From assembly GCA_019634415.1 (NCBI GenBank), contig JAHQVJ010000224.1, forward strand, positions 1 to 64,000: 64,000 bases of DNA, given 5' to 3'. Each line of letters opens with the position of its first letter. Position 1 is the first letter of the stretch. Positions 24,622 to 32,128 of the stretch are shown piece by piece. This stretch comes from Myxococcales bacterium (lineage in GTDB: Bacteria; Myxococcota_A; UBA796; GCA-2862545). The notes under the pieces are model-generated. The model saw nothing but the letters and a program-made list of their open reading frames with translations, ran no database searches and was not told where the DNA came from. Both the position numbers and the translations under genes were made by a program.

Positions 24622-25636
24622 TCGCGACAATCAACTCCGTTGATTGTCGCGATCGAGCGGAGCGCGCCTGATCCGGGGTTGCAGTGGGACTGGAACAAGC
24701 GAGCGTGCGAGCGAGTGCAGGGAGTGCTGCAAATCCAGGCGCGGAGCGGCAACCTGTAGCATCGCGACAATCAACTCCGTTGATTGTCGCGATCGAGCGG
24801 AGCTGCGATCCTGGCCGGTCCTCTCTGACGGCGCGCGCGACGGCATCCGCCAAGGTCGAGATGGCCCGGCGCTTGTCGGGCGAATCCCAGTTGTCGAAGC
24901 GGAGACTCGTCCAGTCGACCCAAGCGTGCGCCCTGACGCCGTCGAACACCTCGTCGCCCGGGGCCTCCGTCGGCAGCCACAGCACAGGAAAGACGCGATC
25001 TCGCTTTCCTTGTTCAGCCATGCGCGCGCTGAAGTGCAGGAACTCGCGCCGGCACCACTCTCGCTTCAGGTAGGCCGGCGACATCAGCACCACCAGCGCG
25101 CTCGCACGAGCCACGGCCGCATCGATCACCTCGGCCCAGGGCTGCCCCGCGGTCACGCTCTGCGTGTCGAGGAAGATGTCCTCTGCGCGCCCGTCGAGTC
25201 GAAGGCCGAGCTCCTGCGCGAGCCGCTCCCGGAACTCGGTGATCTCGTTGTGCAAGTCCTTGAGCCGCACGTAGCTCAGGAACACGCTGGCGTTGGGCGA
25301 TGCAGGGGCTGCAGTCATGGCCTCTGCATCCCGAGCGGGGGTGGGCACGGTGCGGTCGGTGCGAGAGGCGGCGATCTGCGCGAGCACCCCGCGCTGGACG
25401 CCACGAATCTCGCCCTCGCGGCGGGGCCGCTCCTTCACCAGTGCATCGAAGAACGCAACGTCGAGAACCCGTTCCCGATCGAGGATCTCGACGACCTCAC
25501 CGACCAATCCAGCCAGTGAGACCCCACGCTCAGGCAGTCGGGTGGCAAGCCGGCTTCCCTCGGGCAGGAAGCTCACGAACCGGCGCAGCTCGGATGCGGA
25601 GAAACAAGAGATCAGTAGGTCGTTGAGCTCACGCAT
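24494..25636 (-). CDS. effector-associated-domain + TIR protein (candidate immune effector)
   Basis: Residues 1-80 (LNDLLISCFSASELRRF, LPERGVSLAGLVGEVVEIL, FFDALVKERP) match a bacterial effector-associated (death-like) domain of the EAD1 kind. Residues 116-275 are a TIR domain starting SVFLSYVR, with AEDIFLDTQS and EWCRREF, where Glu198 is in the position of the NADase catalytic glutamate. Such proteins are adaptors or effectors of NAD-depleting anti-phage systems. After about residue 277 the frame runs through two palindromic elements (SIATING...) and antisense into the neighbouring gene, so the true C-terminus has been replaced. ATG 25636 overlaps the upstream TIR gene's stop region; a TTG lies one codon earlier. 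Confidence 0.8.
   Translation of the reverse strand: MRELNDLLISCFSASELRRFVSFLPEGSRLATRLPERGVSLAGLVGEVVEILDRERVLDVAFFDALVKERPRREGEIRGVQRGVLAQIAASRTDRTVPTPARDAEAMTAAPASPNASVFLSYVRLKDLHNEITEFRERLAQELGLRLDGRAEDIFLDTQSVTAGQPWAEVIDAAVARASALVVLMSPAYLKREWCRREFLHFSARMAEQGKRDRVFPVLWLPTEAPGDEVFDGVRAHAWVDWTSLRFDNWDSPDKRRAISTLADAVARAVREDRPGSQLRSIATINGVDCRDATGCRSAPGFAALPALARTLACSSPTATPDQARSARSRQSTELIVAISLRRTRGCAACPLSRARRAIRPRRSRGADGRWARPDPCRSS
24621..24663 (+). repeat. palindromic element family C, copy 1
   Basis: A 33-bp perfect hairpin (ATCGCGACAATCAAC, loop TCC, GTTGATTGTCGCGAT) followed by CGAGCGGAGC, 43 bp in all. It begins inside the TGA of the gene ending at 24621 and is identical to 24761-24803. 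Confidence 0.9.
24761..24803 (+). repeat. palindromic element family C, copy 2
   Basis: Identical 43 bp to copy 1, in the same orientation, 140 bp away. It interrupts the 3' end of the EAD-TIR gene: everything that gene encodes past about residue 277 comes from this element and the DNA beyond it. Confidence 0.9.
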
Positions 25637-26582
25637 CAATCACCTCGAGGTCGAGCGGGCATCCCTCTCGGCCCTGATAGAGGCCCCGCGCGCCTTTTGC
25701 AAAGCGACGACGAGAAGACTCCTTCGTCAACACACCAATCGCCGAGGCAATGCACGTCCCGTCGAGATCGTTCTCCAGGTCGTCCACCAGGTAGAACCCA
25801 AGCATCACACACGGGTAGCTAGCGTCGCGGCGCCGATAGGAGTCGGCACTCAGGGCAAGCCAGACCCTTCCACCGCCACCTTCGGCGTCGCGCAACCACT
25901 CGACATGGCCGACCGTCGCAGTGGCAAGCTTGACCAGGTCGGATCTTCGCTCGCCGGCTAGAGCTTGAAGCCGCTCCTGAATGGTGAACTTCACGTTCTT
26001 CTGCAGTTCGACTGCACGTCCGTCCTCCGCACACCGCTCGGACCATCCTGCAGCAGCAAGCATAATAAGCGTCAATGAGTCCTCGATGTGCTGTGGCGAC
26101 AGATCGAGCAGATGCCGCATGCCTGTCTCGACCCGTTTTGCGACGGCATCGACGAACTTCTCTCGGTCCTCCAGGTCGGGCTTCGCCGGTATCAGCTGCT
26201 TCAAGGCCGTCCCGATGCTGTCTTGCTCCGCTTTTGCGTCATCCCAGTGTTTGGCAAGTGTTCCCTTCAACAATCCAGGGAGATCATCGACCGAGACGCC
26301 GTCCCCCACAAGTGTCAGGACTGGCTTACCCGTCGCCCAAAAGGCACCCAGCTCTGCCATGCACCATTGGCTCGCCACGCTTTGGCGAGTTGCAATGAAC
26401 AGGCACGCGTCTGCACGCTTGACGGCCTGCTCTATGGTCGACTTCAGCTGTTGTCCGAACCTCAGGTTGTCATGGGCAGACCACCACGAAATATCATCAC
26501 ACTCACTATCCGCCTTTATCCTCGACTTCACCGCCTCAAAATGGAACTTGTCCTCCTCTGCTCGACTGATGAAAACCCTCAC
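25629..26582 (-). CDS. TIR-domain protein with a novel C-terminal region (candidate immune protein)
   Basis: A 317-residue protein starting at GTG 26582, preceded by GGAGGG seven bases upstream; an alternative TTG lies 33 bases earlier. Residues 1-95 are a TIR domain: MRVFISRAEED (box 1), DDISWWSAHDNLRFG and SQWCMAELG, with Glu77 as the likely catalytic residue for NAD cleavage. Residues about 140-317 are an alpha/beta region I do not recognise (ATATVGHVEWLRDAE; MLGFYLVDDLENDLDGTCIASA), perhaps a sensor. Codon use and GC are lower than in neighbours, which suggests transfer. It overlaps the EAD-TIR gene by 8 bp, so the two are one operon. Confidence 0.82.
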   Translation of the reverse strand: MRVFISRAEEDKFHFEAVKSRIKADSECDDISWWSAHDNLRFGQQLKSTIEQAVKRADACLFIATRQSVASQWCMAELGAFWATGKPVLTLVGDGVSVDDLPGLLKGTLAKHWDDAKAEQDSIGTALKQLIPAKPDLEDREKFVDAVAKRVETGMRHLLDLSPQHIEDSLTLIMLAAAGWSERCAEDGRAVELQKNVKFTIQERLQALAGERRSDLVKLATATVGHVEWLRDAEGGGGRVWLALSADSYRRRDASYPCVMLGFYLVDDLENDLDGTCIASAIGVLTKESSRRRFAKGARGLYQGREGCPLDLEVIDA

Positions 26583-26709
26583 AGCGCATCCCTCCACCAA
26601 ATCCGCATGTATCAAATCTGGTCTTGTCCCATCCAGAAAGGGATCACATCGTGTGAGGACCCGCCGAGATACAGAGCGACAACCTCCACCCTACTTGCCC
26701 GGAGAGACC

Positions 26710-27168
26710 GTGCCATCCGCCCGTCGAGTCTCTGACCTCGGTCCTGTCGTCCTCGGAGCCCTGGCACTGGCCGCAGCAGCGCTCCCAGCACTGGCAAATC
26801 CGCCCCCCGCGACCGTCCTCCGTCCCACCGACGCTCCCGCCCAGACCATGCTGTTGATCCATGGGCCACAGATCGAACAGATCGCAACCGACGCCAAGGC
26901 CCAGGAGGGCCGAGTGGGGCAGGTTCGGTTCGTCCAAGGCGCGCGCGTGGAGCAGCGGACCATCGCTCCCACCAGCGACGCCCACATGCGGGTGGTCCAC
27001 GGCACCCAGGTCACGAGCGTGCCCGCAGCGCCCGTGGGTGGCCCAAAGCTCCGCTTGATCCATGGCGCCCGCGTCCAGGACCGCCCCGTCGATGACAAGG
27101 GTTGCCTGCGTGACGAGGTCGCCGACTCGTGCACCGGCCCGACGGCAACGACGCCCACCAACGAGTAG
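26710..27168 (+). CDS. small exported protein with four HG-x-V repeats
   Basis: A 152-residue protein with a signal peptide (LGALALAAAALPALA). The mature part has four copies of a strand motif: MLLIHGPQIEQ (47-57), VRFVQGARVEQ (72-82), MRVVHGTQVTS (93-103) and LRLIHGARVQD (114-124), at a spacing of about 21-25 residues. A Cys pair (132, 141) sits near the end. No family recognised. It starts at GTG 26710 with GGAGAG just upstream and diverges from the TIR operon. It lies inside the repeat-bounded segment. Confidence 0.65.
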   Translation: MPSARRVSDLGPVVLGALALAAAALPALANPPPATVLRPTDAPAQTMLLIHGPQIEQIATDAKAQEGRVGQVRFVQGARVEQRTIAPTSDAHMRVVHGTQVTSVPAAPVGGPKLRLIHGARVQDRPVDDKGCLRDEVADSCTGPTATTPTNE

Positions 27169-27197
27169 GTGGCCCCGCGGACCCGATGACGTTGGCG

Positions 27198-27265
27198 GTC
27201 AGACTCGTGCCAGCTGCGCTGCCACTGTACTGATTGGCCGCGAGCTGCGTCGCGGCTGATCAGAC
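27198..27265 (-). repeat. palindromic repeat family B, right boundary copy
   Basis: Reverse-complement copy of 24061-24130: about 94 percent identical by eye, one base deleted inside the hairpin and the last two bases differing. Its inner end supplies the stop codon of the DUF4265-like gene (TGA, complement 27260-27262). Together with the left copy it encloses a 3.2-kb segment. Confidence 0.85.
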
Positions 27266-27754
27266 CGGGTGGACGAGGCTGAATCGATAGCCGAAGCCGT
27301 TCGTGTCGAGCCGAGCCATCACCTCGTCGGGCTCCACGTGCGCCTCGACCGCCAAGTACATCGTGCCAGGCTCGCCGTCGCGAGGGCCGAAGGCTCCCTC
27401 CGGATGTAGTTCTCCCCCCTCACGGATCCACGCGGCCAGCGCCCCGAAGCGCTGGCTGTCCTCGCAGGTATAGGTCACGATGACCGCATAGCGGCCCGAG
27501 TCCTCGACGAGGGCCGAGCACACCTCGTCGTAGGATCGTCCCGCCTTGTCGAACGACAGGAATCCCGGCTGGGCGGGATCCTGCACGACCTCGATCACGT
27601 CGCCCAAGGTCGGCTTCGCGTGGAGGAAGGGCACGTTGTCCAGCCGGACGAAGACGCGGCCCGGAGGGCTGGGCACGCGGAGAGCCCAGGTAGTCTCGGT
27701 GTCCACCCCGCCGTCGTGGATCAACACCTTCATCAGCTCGTCACCGTGGGACAC
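27260..27754 (-). CDS. DUF4265-like protein
   Basis: A 164-residue protein. VFVRLDNVPFLHAKPTLGDVIEVVQD is close to the core of DUF4265 proteins (WxRLxNVPF...GDVV). The second half (YAVIVTYTCEDSQRFGALAAWIREGG; MYLAVEAHVEPDEVM) is an alpha/beta domain. Function unknown. Start at GTG 27754, which has GGAGGC six bases upstream. The final residues and stop codon come from the palindromic repeat, so the C-terminus may have been altered by it. Confidence 0.68.
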   Translation of the reverse strand: MSHGDELMKVLIHDGGVDTETTWALRVPSPPGRVFVRLDNVPFLHAKPTLGDVIEVVQDPAQPGFLSFDKAGRSYDEVCSALVEDSGRYAVIVTYTCEDSQRFGALAAWIREGGELHPEGAFGPRDGEPGTMYLAVEAHVEPDEVMARLDTNGFGYRFSLVHPV

Positions 27755-27837
27755 ACCTGCCTCCGACGCGGCGGGTACTTAGGCGCTCGGCTAGCTCCCG
27801 TCGAGGTCACGCGCGTGACCGTCACGCGCACCGGTCC

Positions 27838-28353
27838 TCAGGACGACACCCGGAAGCGCTCGAGCTCGGACCGTGGCTCCCACCCCGAGTACCAACGAAG
27901 ATCGCTGTCCACGCCGCGCGCGCCGTCCCCCTCCTGGGCGCAGAACAGCTCGTCCAGTCCGGTGGTGCGCAGCCCCAGCTCCCAGATGGCCTCCCGCAGC
28001 TGGTCCCGCCACGGCCAGGTACCCGCACAGTAGTCCTCCAGGTTCGGAACCCCGTCGCTCTGCCGCGACCAGCGGAAGTCGCGTTGGCGGATCTTCACGA
28101 CCAGGTGATCGATGGACACCTCCACCTCGGCGTCTTCTCCGGGCGCCACGTCGTCGACGATCAATCCCAGCGCATGCCGGAAGAAGTGCTCTGGGCGCAG
28201 TGCCTCCAGCAGCTCCGGATGACTCCGCTCTCGTGCCCAGTCCCGCAGGACCGCTCGCCCTTGGGCATCCCGCACGGCCGTCAGCAACCTCGGAGGCAAG
28301 TCCCCAAGCCGCTCGCGCACGCGAAACGGAAGGAGTTCGATCGGAAGGAACAT
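27838..28353 (-). CDS. hypothetical soluble protein
   Basis: A 171-residue protein starting MFLPIELLPFRVRERLGDLPPRLL. It has two likely strand-rich segments (EDAEVEVSIDHLVVKIRQRDFRW) and a Trp-rich helix (TWPWRDQLREAIWELGLR). No membrane segment and no recognised family. It is 38 bp from the upstream membrane protein gene and probably co-transcribed with it. Confidence 0.6.
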   Translation of the reverse strand: MFLPIELLPFRVRERLGDLPPRLLTAVRDAQGRAVLRDWARERSHPELLEALRPEHFFRHALGLIVDDVAPGEDAEVEVSIDHLVVKIRQRDFRWSRQSDGVPNLEDYCAGTWPWRDQLREAIWELGLRTTGLDELFCAQEGDGARGVDSDLRWYSGWEPRSELERFRVSS

Positions 28354-28391
28354 GGCAACCACCGGGCCTGGCCCCACCGCCATATCCACAC

Positions 28392-28871
28392 TCACAACAG
28401 CGCGGAGAACACCAGCCAACCCACCACCGGAGCCAGGGCGGAGGACGCCACCACCACAGGCCAGGTGGGCCTTCCGAGCACCGTGAGGAACGTGTAGGGA
28501 AACCAGAAGAGCCCGAGCTGTACGGACCCGATCATGGCCGCCGCCAGGGCCGTGTTCGTGGGCCCGAGGAGGGTGGGCCCCATGATCCCCACGAAGGCCC
28601 CCACACCAGCACCCCAGGCCGCGCCGACACCAAAGCCGAGGGCAGCCAGCACGGGGAGCGGCACGCGGCCTCGCACCCGCTCGAGGAGCCAGGGCGTGGT
28701 CACTCCGATCGCAACACCGGTCAGTACCCCACACACCCCAGCGATGGTCGACATGGACCATGCCCCCCAGACGAGCCACGGAGCGAGATAGGCACTCGCC
28801 CCCGTCACGATGGCCAGATCTCGAGCCCAAGGCACCGACCTTCCCGTCACCCGGGCCGGTAGCTCTGCCAT
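28392..28871 (-). CDS. small polytopic membrane protein
   Basis: A 159-residue protein with four or five hydrophobic helices (DLAIVTGASAYLAPWLVWGAW; VCGVLTGVAIGVTTPWLL; VLAALGFGVGAAWGAGVGAF; VVVASSALAPVVGWLVF). The glycine-rich helices suggest tight packing. No family recognised. ATG 28871 has GGAAGGGAGG upstream, so I prefer it over the upstream in-frame ATG. Confidence 0.68.
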   Translation of the reverse strand: MAELPARVTGRSVPWARDLAIVTGASAYLAPWLVWGAWSMSTIAGVCGVLTGVAIGVTTPWLLERVRGRVPLPVLAALGFGVGAAWGAGVGAFVGIMGPTLLGPTNTALAAAMIGSVQLGLFWFPYTFLTVLGRPTWPVVVASSALAPVVGWLVFSALL

Positions 28872-28964
28872 ACACACCTCCCTTCCAGAGGAACGGACAC
28901 CGGCGAGGCGTCGTCGGTGCCACGTGGAGGCAGTCACGAAGCGTCGATGACGCCGACGCAGTCG

Positions 28965-29393
28965 TCAGGCAGGCCAGGCGCGCCGCAGCGCAAGGGCCTG
29001 AGCGATGCGCGTGGGCTCGTCGACGACGGCGAACTCACCTCGGCTACGACGGTCCCCCTCGAACCTCGGCACGACGTGGAAGTGGATGTGAAAGACGTCC
29101 TGCCCACCCGCTGCCTCGTTGTTCTGACGGATCGTGATTCCATCTGCCGAGAAGGCCGCCTTCGCAGCACGCGCTGCGTCTGCCACGGCGCTGAGCAACG
29201 GTCCGGCCAGCTCGGGGGGCAACCCGTAGAGGTCACGGACGTGGGCGCGGCTCACGACGAGGCAATGACCTCGGTTCGGCGCCCACTGATGCAAGCTCGG
29301 CACCACCAGGACGTGCGCATCCTCGTAGACCACGAGCTCCGACGCGAACCGTCCGGCCGCATAGGCGCAGAACGGACAAGACTCGGACGTCAT
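28965..29393 (-). CDS. HIT-family nucleotide hydrolase/transferase
   Basis: A 142-residue histidine-triad protein. The active site is HIHFHVV (His102, His104, His106), and a zinc-type Cys pair CPFC (Cys6, Cys9) sits at the start, as in bacterial HinT/Fhit-like proteins. It hydrolyses dinucleotide polyphosphates or nucleoside phosphoramidates. Start at MTSESCPFC, since the upstream codons overlap the next gene. It lies directly downstream of the histidine phosphatase gene. Confidence 0.92.
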   Translation of the reverse strand: MTSESCPFCAYAAGRFASELVVYEDAHVLVVPSLHQWAPNRGHCLVVSRAHVRDLYGLPPELAGPLLSAVADAARAAKAAFSADGITIRQNNEAAGGQDVFHIHFHVVPRFEGDRRSRGEFAVVDEPTRIAQALALRRAWPA

Positions 29394-29409
29394 GGCATCT
29401 CCCCGACGA

Positions 29410-30108
29410 TCATGGTCTGTCGGTGGGCGGTGCGTCCAGATCCGTCGCCAGGTGGCTCGTGTCGTTGAACCGTCGGACGAGCCAGCGATCGGCATGGATC
29501 ACCACGTGGGTGAGCGACCCGTTGTCTGCTCCCAGGAAGGCGAAGGGCGCGCTCTGGGTCGCCAGATGTGCGATGGAGGCGATCACGCCACCGTGCGTGA
29601 ACAAGGCCACGCGCTGGTCTGGGTGGCGAGCGGCGATGTCGCTCACCGCCTCGCGCAGCCTCCCGAAGAAGGCCTGCTGGGGCTCTGCACCTGGAATCAC
29701 GTCCCACCGCTGCTCGGCGAACATGCGCAGGGCGATGGGGTGACGCTCGGTTGTGTTCTTCCGGAAGGTCACCCCCTCCCACTCCCCGAGGTAGACCTCT
29801 CGGATCCTGGGCTCCACCACGGGCTCCATGCCCAGTGCCCGAACGAGGGGCCCTGCGGTCTGCCGCGTTCGACGCAGCGGGCTCACGTACACAGCGGCAA
29901 GCGACGCTCCCCTCAGCCGCTCCGCGACGCGGCGTGCCTCCTCCTCCCCTCGTGGATCGAGCGCGGGATCGGAGTGGCCCTCGAGCTTCGGTGTGGGCTC
30001 ACCGACACGACCCGGCGCGGACTCTCCGTGCCTCACGAGAAGTAGGTCGGTGGCTCCCGGAGGAAGGCGAAAGCGGTACTGTCGGTACTCGGTGGCGTGG
30101 TCGGACAT
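29410..30108 (-). CDS. histidine phosphatase (phosphoglycerate-mutase-like)
   Basis: A 232-residue branch-1 histidine phosphatase. The catalytic motif is LLLVRHGES (Arg26, His27), then YVSPLRRTRQTA with the second Arg, EVYLGEWEG with the acid, and the second His in LFTHGGVIASI. The substrate is not evident; relatives act on sugar or nucleotide phosphates. It is 17 bp upstream of the HIT gene, so the two probably form an operon. Confidence 0.92.
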   Translation of the reverse strand: MSDHATEYRQYRFRLPPGATDLLLVRHGESAPGRVGEPTPKLEGHSDPALDPRGEEEARRVAERLRGASLAAVYVSPLRRTRQTAGPLVRALGMEPVVEPRIREVYLGEWEGVTFRKNTTERHPIALRMFAEQRWDVIPGAEPQQAFFGRLREAVSDIAARHPDQRVALFTHGGVIASIAHLATQSAPFAFLGADNGSLTHVVIHADRWLVRRFNDTSHLATDLDAPPTDRP

Positions 30109-30117
30109 GGCCTCTTT

Positions 30118-30644
30118 CTAGCGTCTGTGGTGGATCGAAGTCCAGGATCACCGCTCCACGACGGTGTCGCGCATCCACGAAGCGGTGGGCCTGCACCACC
30201 GACGTGTACGAAAATCGCTCCCCCACCACGGGGCGGATCAGACCGTCTCGGACGGCCTGCGCGACGTCCGCCAGCGCTCGCGGACTGTCGACCGCCACGC
30301 CGGCGAGCACCCTGGGTCCGAAGAGCCCGCAGCCGAAGGCAAGGGCCCAAGGGAACGGTGGCGCGACGGAATCGCGCGGGATTCCGGCTCCCAACCACGT
30401 CCAGGCCGACAGCCACAGCTCCCACAGCCCGCCCTCCACGAACACATACCGCCCCGCTCCGCGGAGCAGGTGCCGGTGAGAGGCCAGGGGGAAAGGTGGC
30501 CGACCGAAAGCGCGACTCCGCCGTGGTCACGGAGGTGGCACGCACCTCGACCAACAGCTCGTCGGAGCGAGGCCGCGGGGAAGGCCGCTCCTCGATGCGG
30601 AGCACCTCGGGCGGACCGTAGACGTCGTGAACGATGGCGTGCAT
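30118..30644 (-). pseudogene. decayed MDR oxidoreductase
   Basis: The 5' part from 30644 encodes a normal MDR N-terminus (MHAIVHDVYGPPEVLRIEER ... SATFPPG). It then jumps, with a change of frame near 30480, to the far C-terminal part (GRYVFVEGGLWELWLSAW ... AVRDGLIRPVVGERFSY ... RGAVILDF). The GroES core and most of the NAD-binding domain are missing, about 150-200 residues. A family A palindromic repeat is inserted in the remaining C-terminal piece. It was divergent from, and probably regulated by, the LysR gene at 30714. Confidence 0.8.
30326..30390 (-). repeat. palindromic repeat family A, copy 2
   Basis: 65 bp in opposite orientation to copy 1 (6280-6344). It has the same GGAAT...TTCC outer and GCGCGA/TCGCGC inner arms and the same CTTCGGCTGCGGG end. 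It lies inside the decayed oxidoreductase gene. Confidence 0.8.
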
Positions 30645-30713
30645 GGAAGACCTCCTGCAGCTCGACTAGCGGCGAGGGGCACGCCCATCCCTCCGAATTC
30701 GCGCAGAACAGTT

Positions 30714-30727
30714 ATGCGTATTCGCAT
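30714..30727. promoter_or_regulatory. dyad over the LysR start codon
   Basis: ATGCG-TATT-CGCAT is a perfect 5-bp inverted repeat that contains the proposed ATG at 30714 and reaches the next ATG at 30726. It is a plausible autorepression site. Confidence 0.4.
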
Positions 30728-31646
30728 GGATTGGAGTGCGGTGAGGTTCGACTGGAATCGGGTGCGCGCCTTCCTGGTCACGGCCGAGCAGGGCTCCCTG
30801 TCTGCCGCCGCCCGGGCCCTCGGCCTCGCCCAGTCCACGCTGTCGCGACAGGTGGAGGGATTGGAGTCCGAGCTGGACATCGTGCTCTTCGATCGGGTGG
30901 GTCGCAGCCTCGTGCTGACGCCCGCTGGCCAACAGCTCGTTCTGCACGCGCAGCACATGGCGGAAGGTGCAGTCGGGCTGTCCACGGCCGCATCGGGACA
31001 CGCGGAGGCCATCGAGGGATGGATCACGATCAGCGCCACCGAGGTGTTCTCGGCCTACGTGCTGCCACCAATTCTGTGCCGCCTGCGGCAGGCGCATCCC
31101 CAGATCCGCGTCGACGTGCTCGCCATCGACGCCGCCGCGGACGTGCGACGCCGACAGGCGGACCTGGCCATCCGCACCTCTCGCCCCGCAGAGCCAGAGC
31201 TGGTGGCGCGGCGCGTCGGATCCGCATCGGGCAACCTGTACGCCACCCCGGCGTACCTCGACGCACTGGGCCGTCCCATCGACGCGAACGCCCTGAGCCG
31301 CGCCGCGCTCGTAGGGCTGGACCGATCCCCACGGATGGTCGACCGCCTGCGGCAGCTCGACCTGCAGATCGAGCTCGATCAGCTCCACGCGGTCAGCCAG
31401 AGTCACCTGGTGGGCTGGCAGATGGTGAAGGCCGGTCTCGGCATCGGCGTGATGACCGACCAGATCGCCGCTTCGGATCCGACGGTGGAGCGTGCCTGGA
31501 AGGACCTTCCCTCGGTCCAGGTGCCGCTGTGGCTCGTGACGCATCGGGAGCTCCGATCGAGCCGGCGACTGCGCATCGTCTTCGACTGGATGGCCGAAGC
31601 GCTGGCTGCCTTCGGATCACGATCCACGCGATCGGAGGAAGCATGA
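30714..31646 (+). CDS. LysR-family transcriptional regulator
   Basis: A 310-residue regulator. The HTH is RVRAFLVTAEQGSLSAAARALGLAQSTLSRQVEGLE, then a substrate-binding domain with EGWITISATEVFSAYVLP and GWQMVKAGLGIGVMTDQ. The start is ATG 30714 or 30726. It is divergent from the decayed oxidoreductase, so its original target may be gone. It is coupled to the acetyltransferase gene by ATGA at 31643, giving it a second likely function. Confidence 0.92.
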   Translation: MRIRMDWSAVRFDWNRVRAFLVTAEQGSLSAAARALGLAQSTLSRQVEGLESELDIVLFDRVGRSLVLTPAGQQLVLHAQHMAEGAVGLSTAASGHAEAIEGWITISATEVFSAYVLPPILCRLRQAHPQIRVDVLAIDAAADVRRRQADLAIRTSRPAEPELVARRVGSASGNLYATPAYLDALGRPIDANALSRAALVGLDRSPRMVDRLRQLDLQIELDQLHAVSQSHLVGWQMVKAGLGIGVMTDQIAASDPTVERAWKDLPSVQVPLWLVTHRELRSSRRLRIVFDWMAEALAAFGSRSTRSEEA

Positions 31647-32083
31647 GCCTGGGCGTGCGCACCGCGACGCTGGACGATCTCGACTTCGTGCTCCAGGTGC
31701 AGAAGCGCGCCATGAGCCCTGCCACCATCGCGCAGTACGGGGCCTGGAGCGACGAGCTGCAGCGCCAGAACACGAACCCACACACCATCGGCACCTACGA
31801 GATCTTGTCGTGGCATGGCGAGGACGTGGGCGCGCAACAAATCACCACCCACGCCGACCACCTCGAGTTCCGACGTCTGTACGTCGCGCCCGAGCATCAG
31901 GGTCGGGGGATCGGAACGGCGGTGGCGCACCGGATCTTCGCCATCGCCGATCGCCTCGGCCTGCCGATTCGGATCCGAGTGTTCCAGACCAACGTACGGG
32001 CTCGGGCCGGCTACGAGCGTGTGGGCTTCGTCGTGACAGCCCAGACCGACACCCACGTCTTCCTCCAACGCGACGCGCGCTGA
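31643..32083 (+). CDS. GNAT-family N-acetyltransferase
   Basis: A 146-residue acetyltransferase. The acetyl-CoA loop is RLYVAPEHQGRGIGTAVAHRIF (Q/R-x-x-G-x-G/A), followed by RIRVFQTNVRARAGYERVGFV, which closes the fold. Acceptor unknown. Translationally coupled to the upstream LysR gene. Confidence 0.9.
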   Translation: MSLGVRTATLDDLDFVLQVQKRAMSPATIAQYGAWSDELQRQNTNPHTIGTYEILSWHGEDVGAQQITTHADHLEFRRLYVAPEHQGRGIGTAVAHRIFAIADRLGLPIRIRVFQTNVRARAGYERVGFVVTAQTDTHVFLQRDAR

Positions 32084-32128
32084 CGTTCCGCGTAAACGCT
32101 CCGCCGACTCCCTCGGTAGGGCTCGGTG

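Noticed and set aside
24621..24653. Hairpin as an integron attC site
   Set aside because: The stem ends do not fit the GTTRRRY and RYYYAAC core sites, and there is no integrase.
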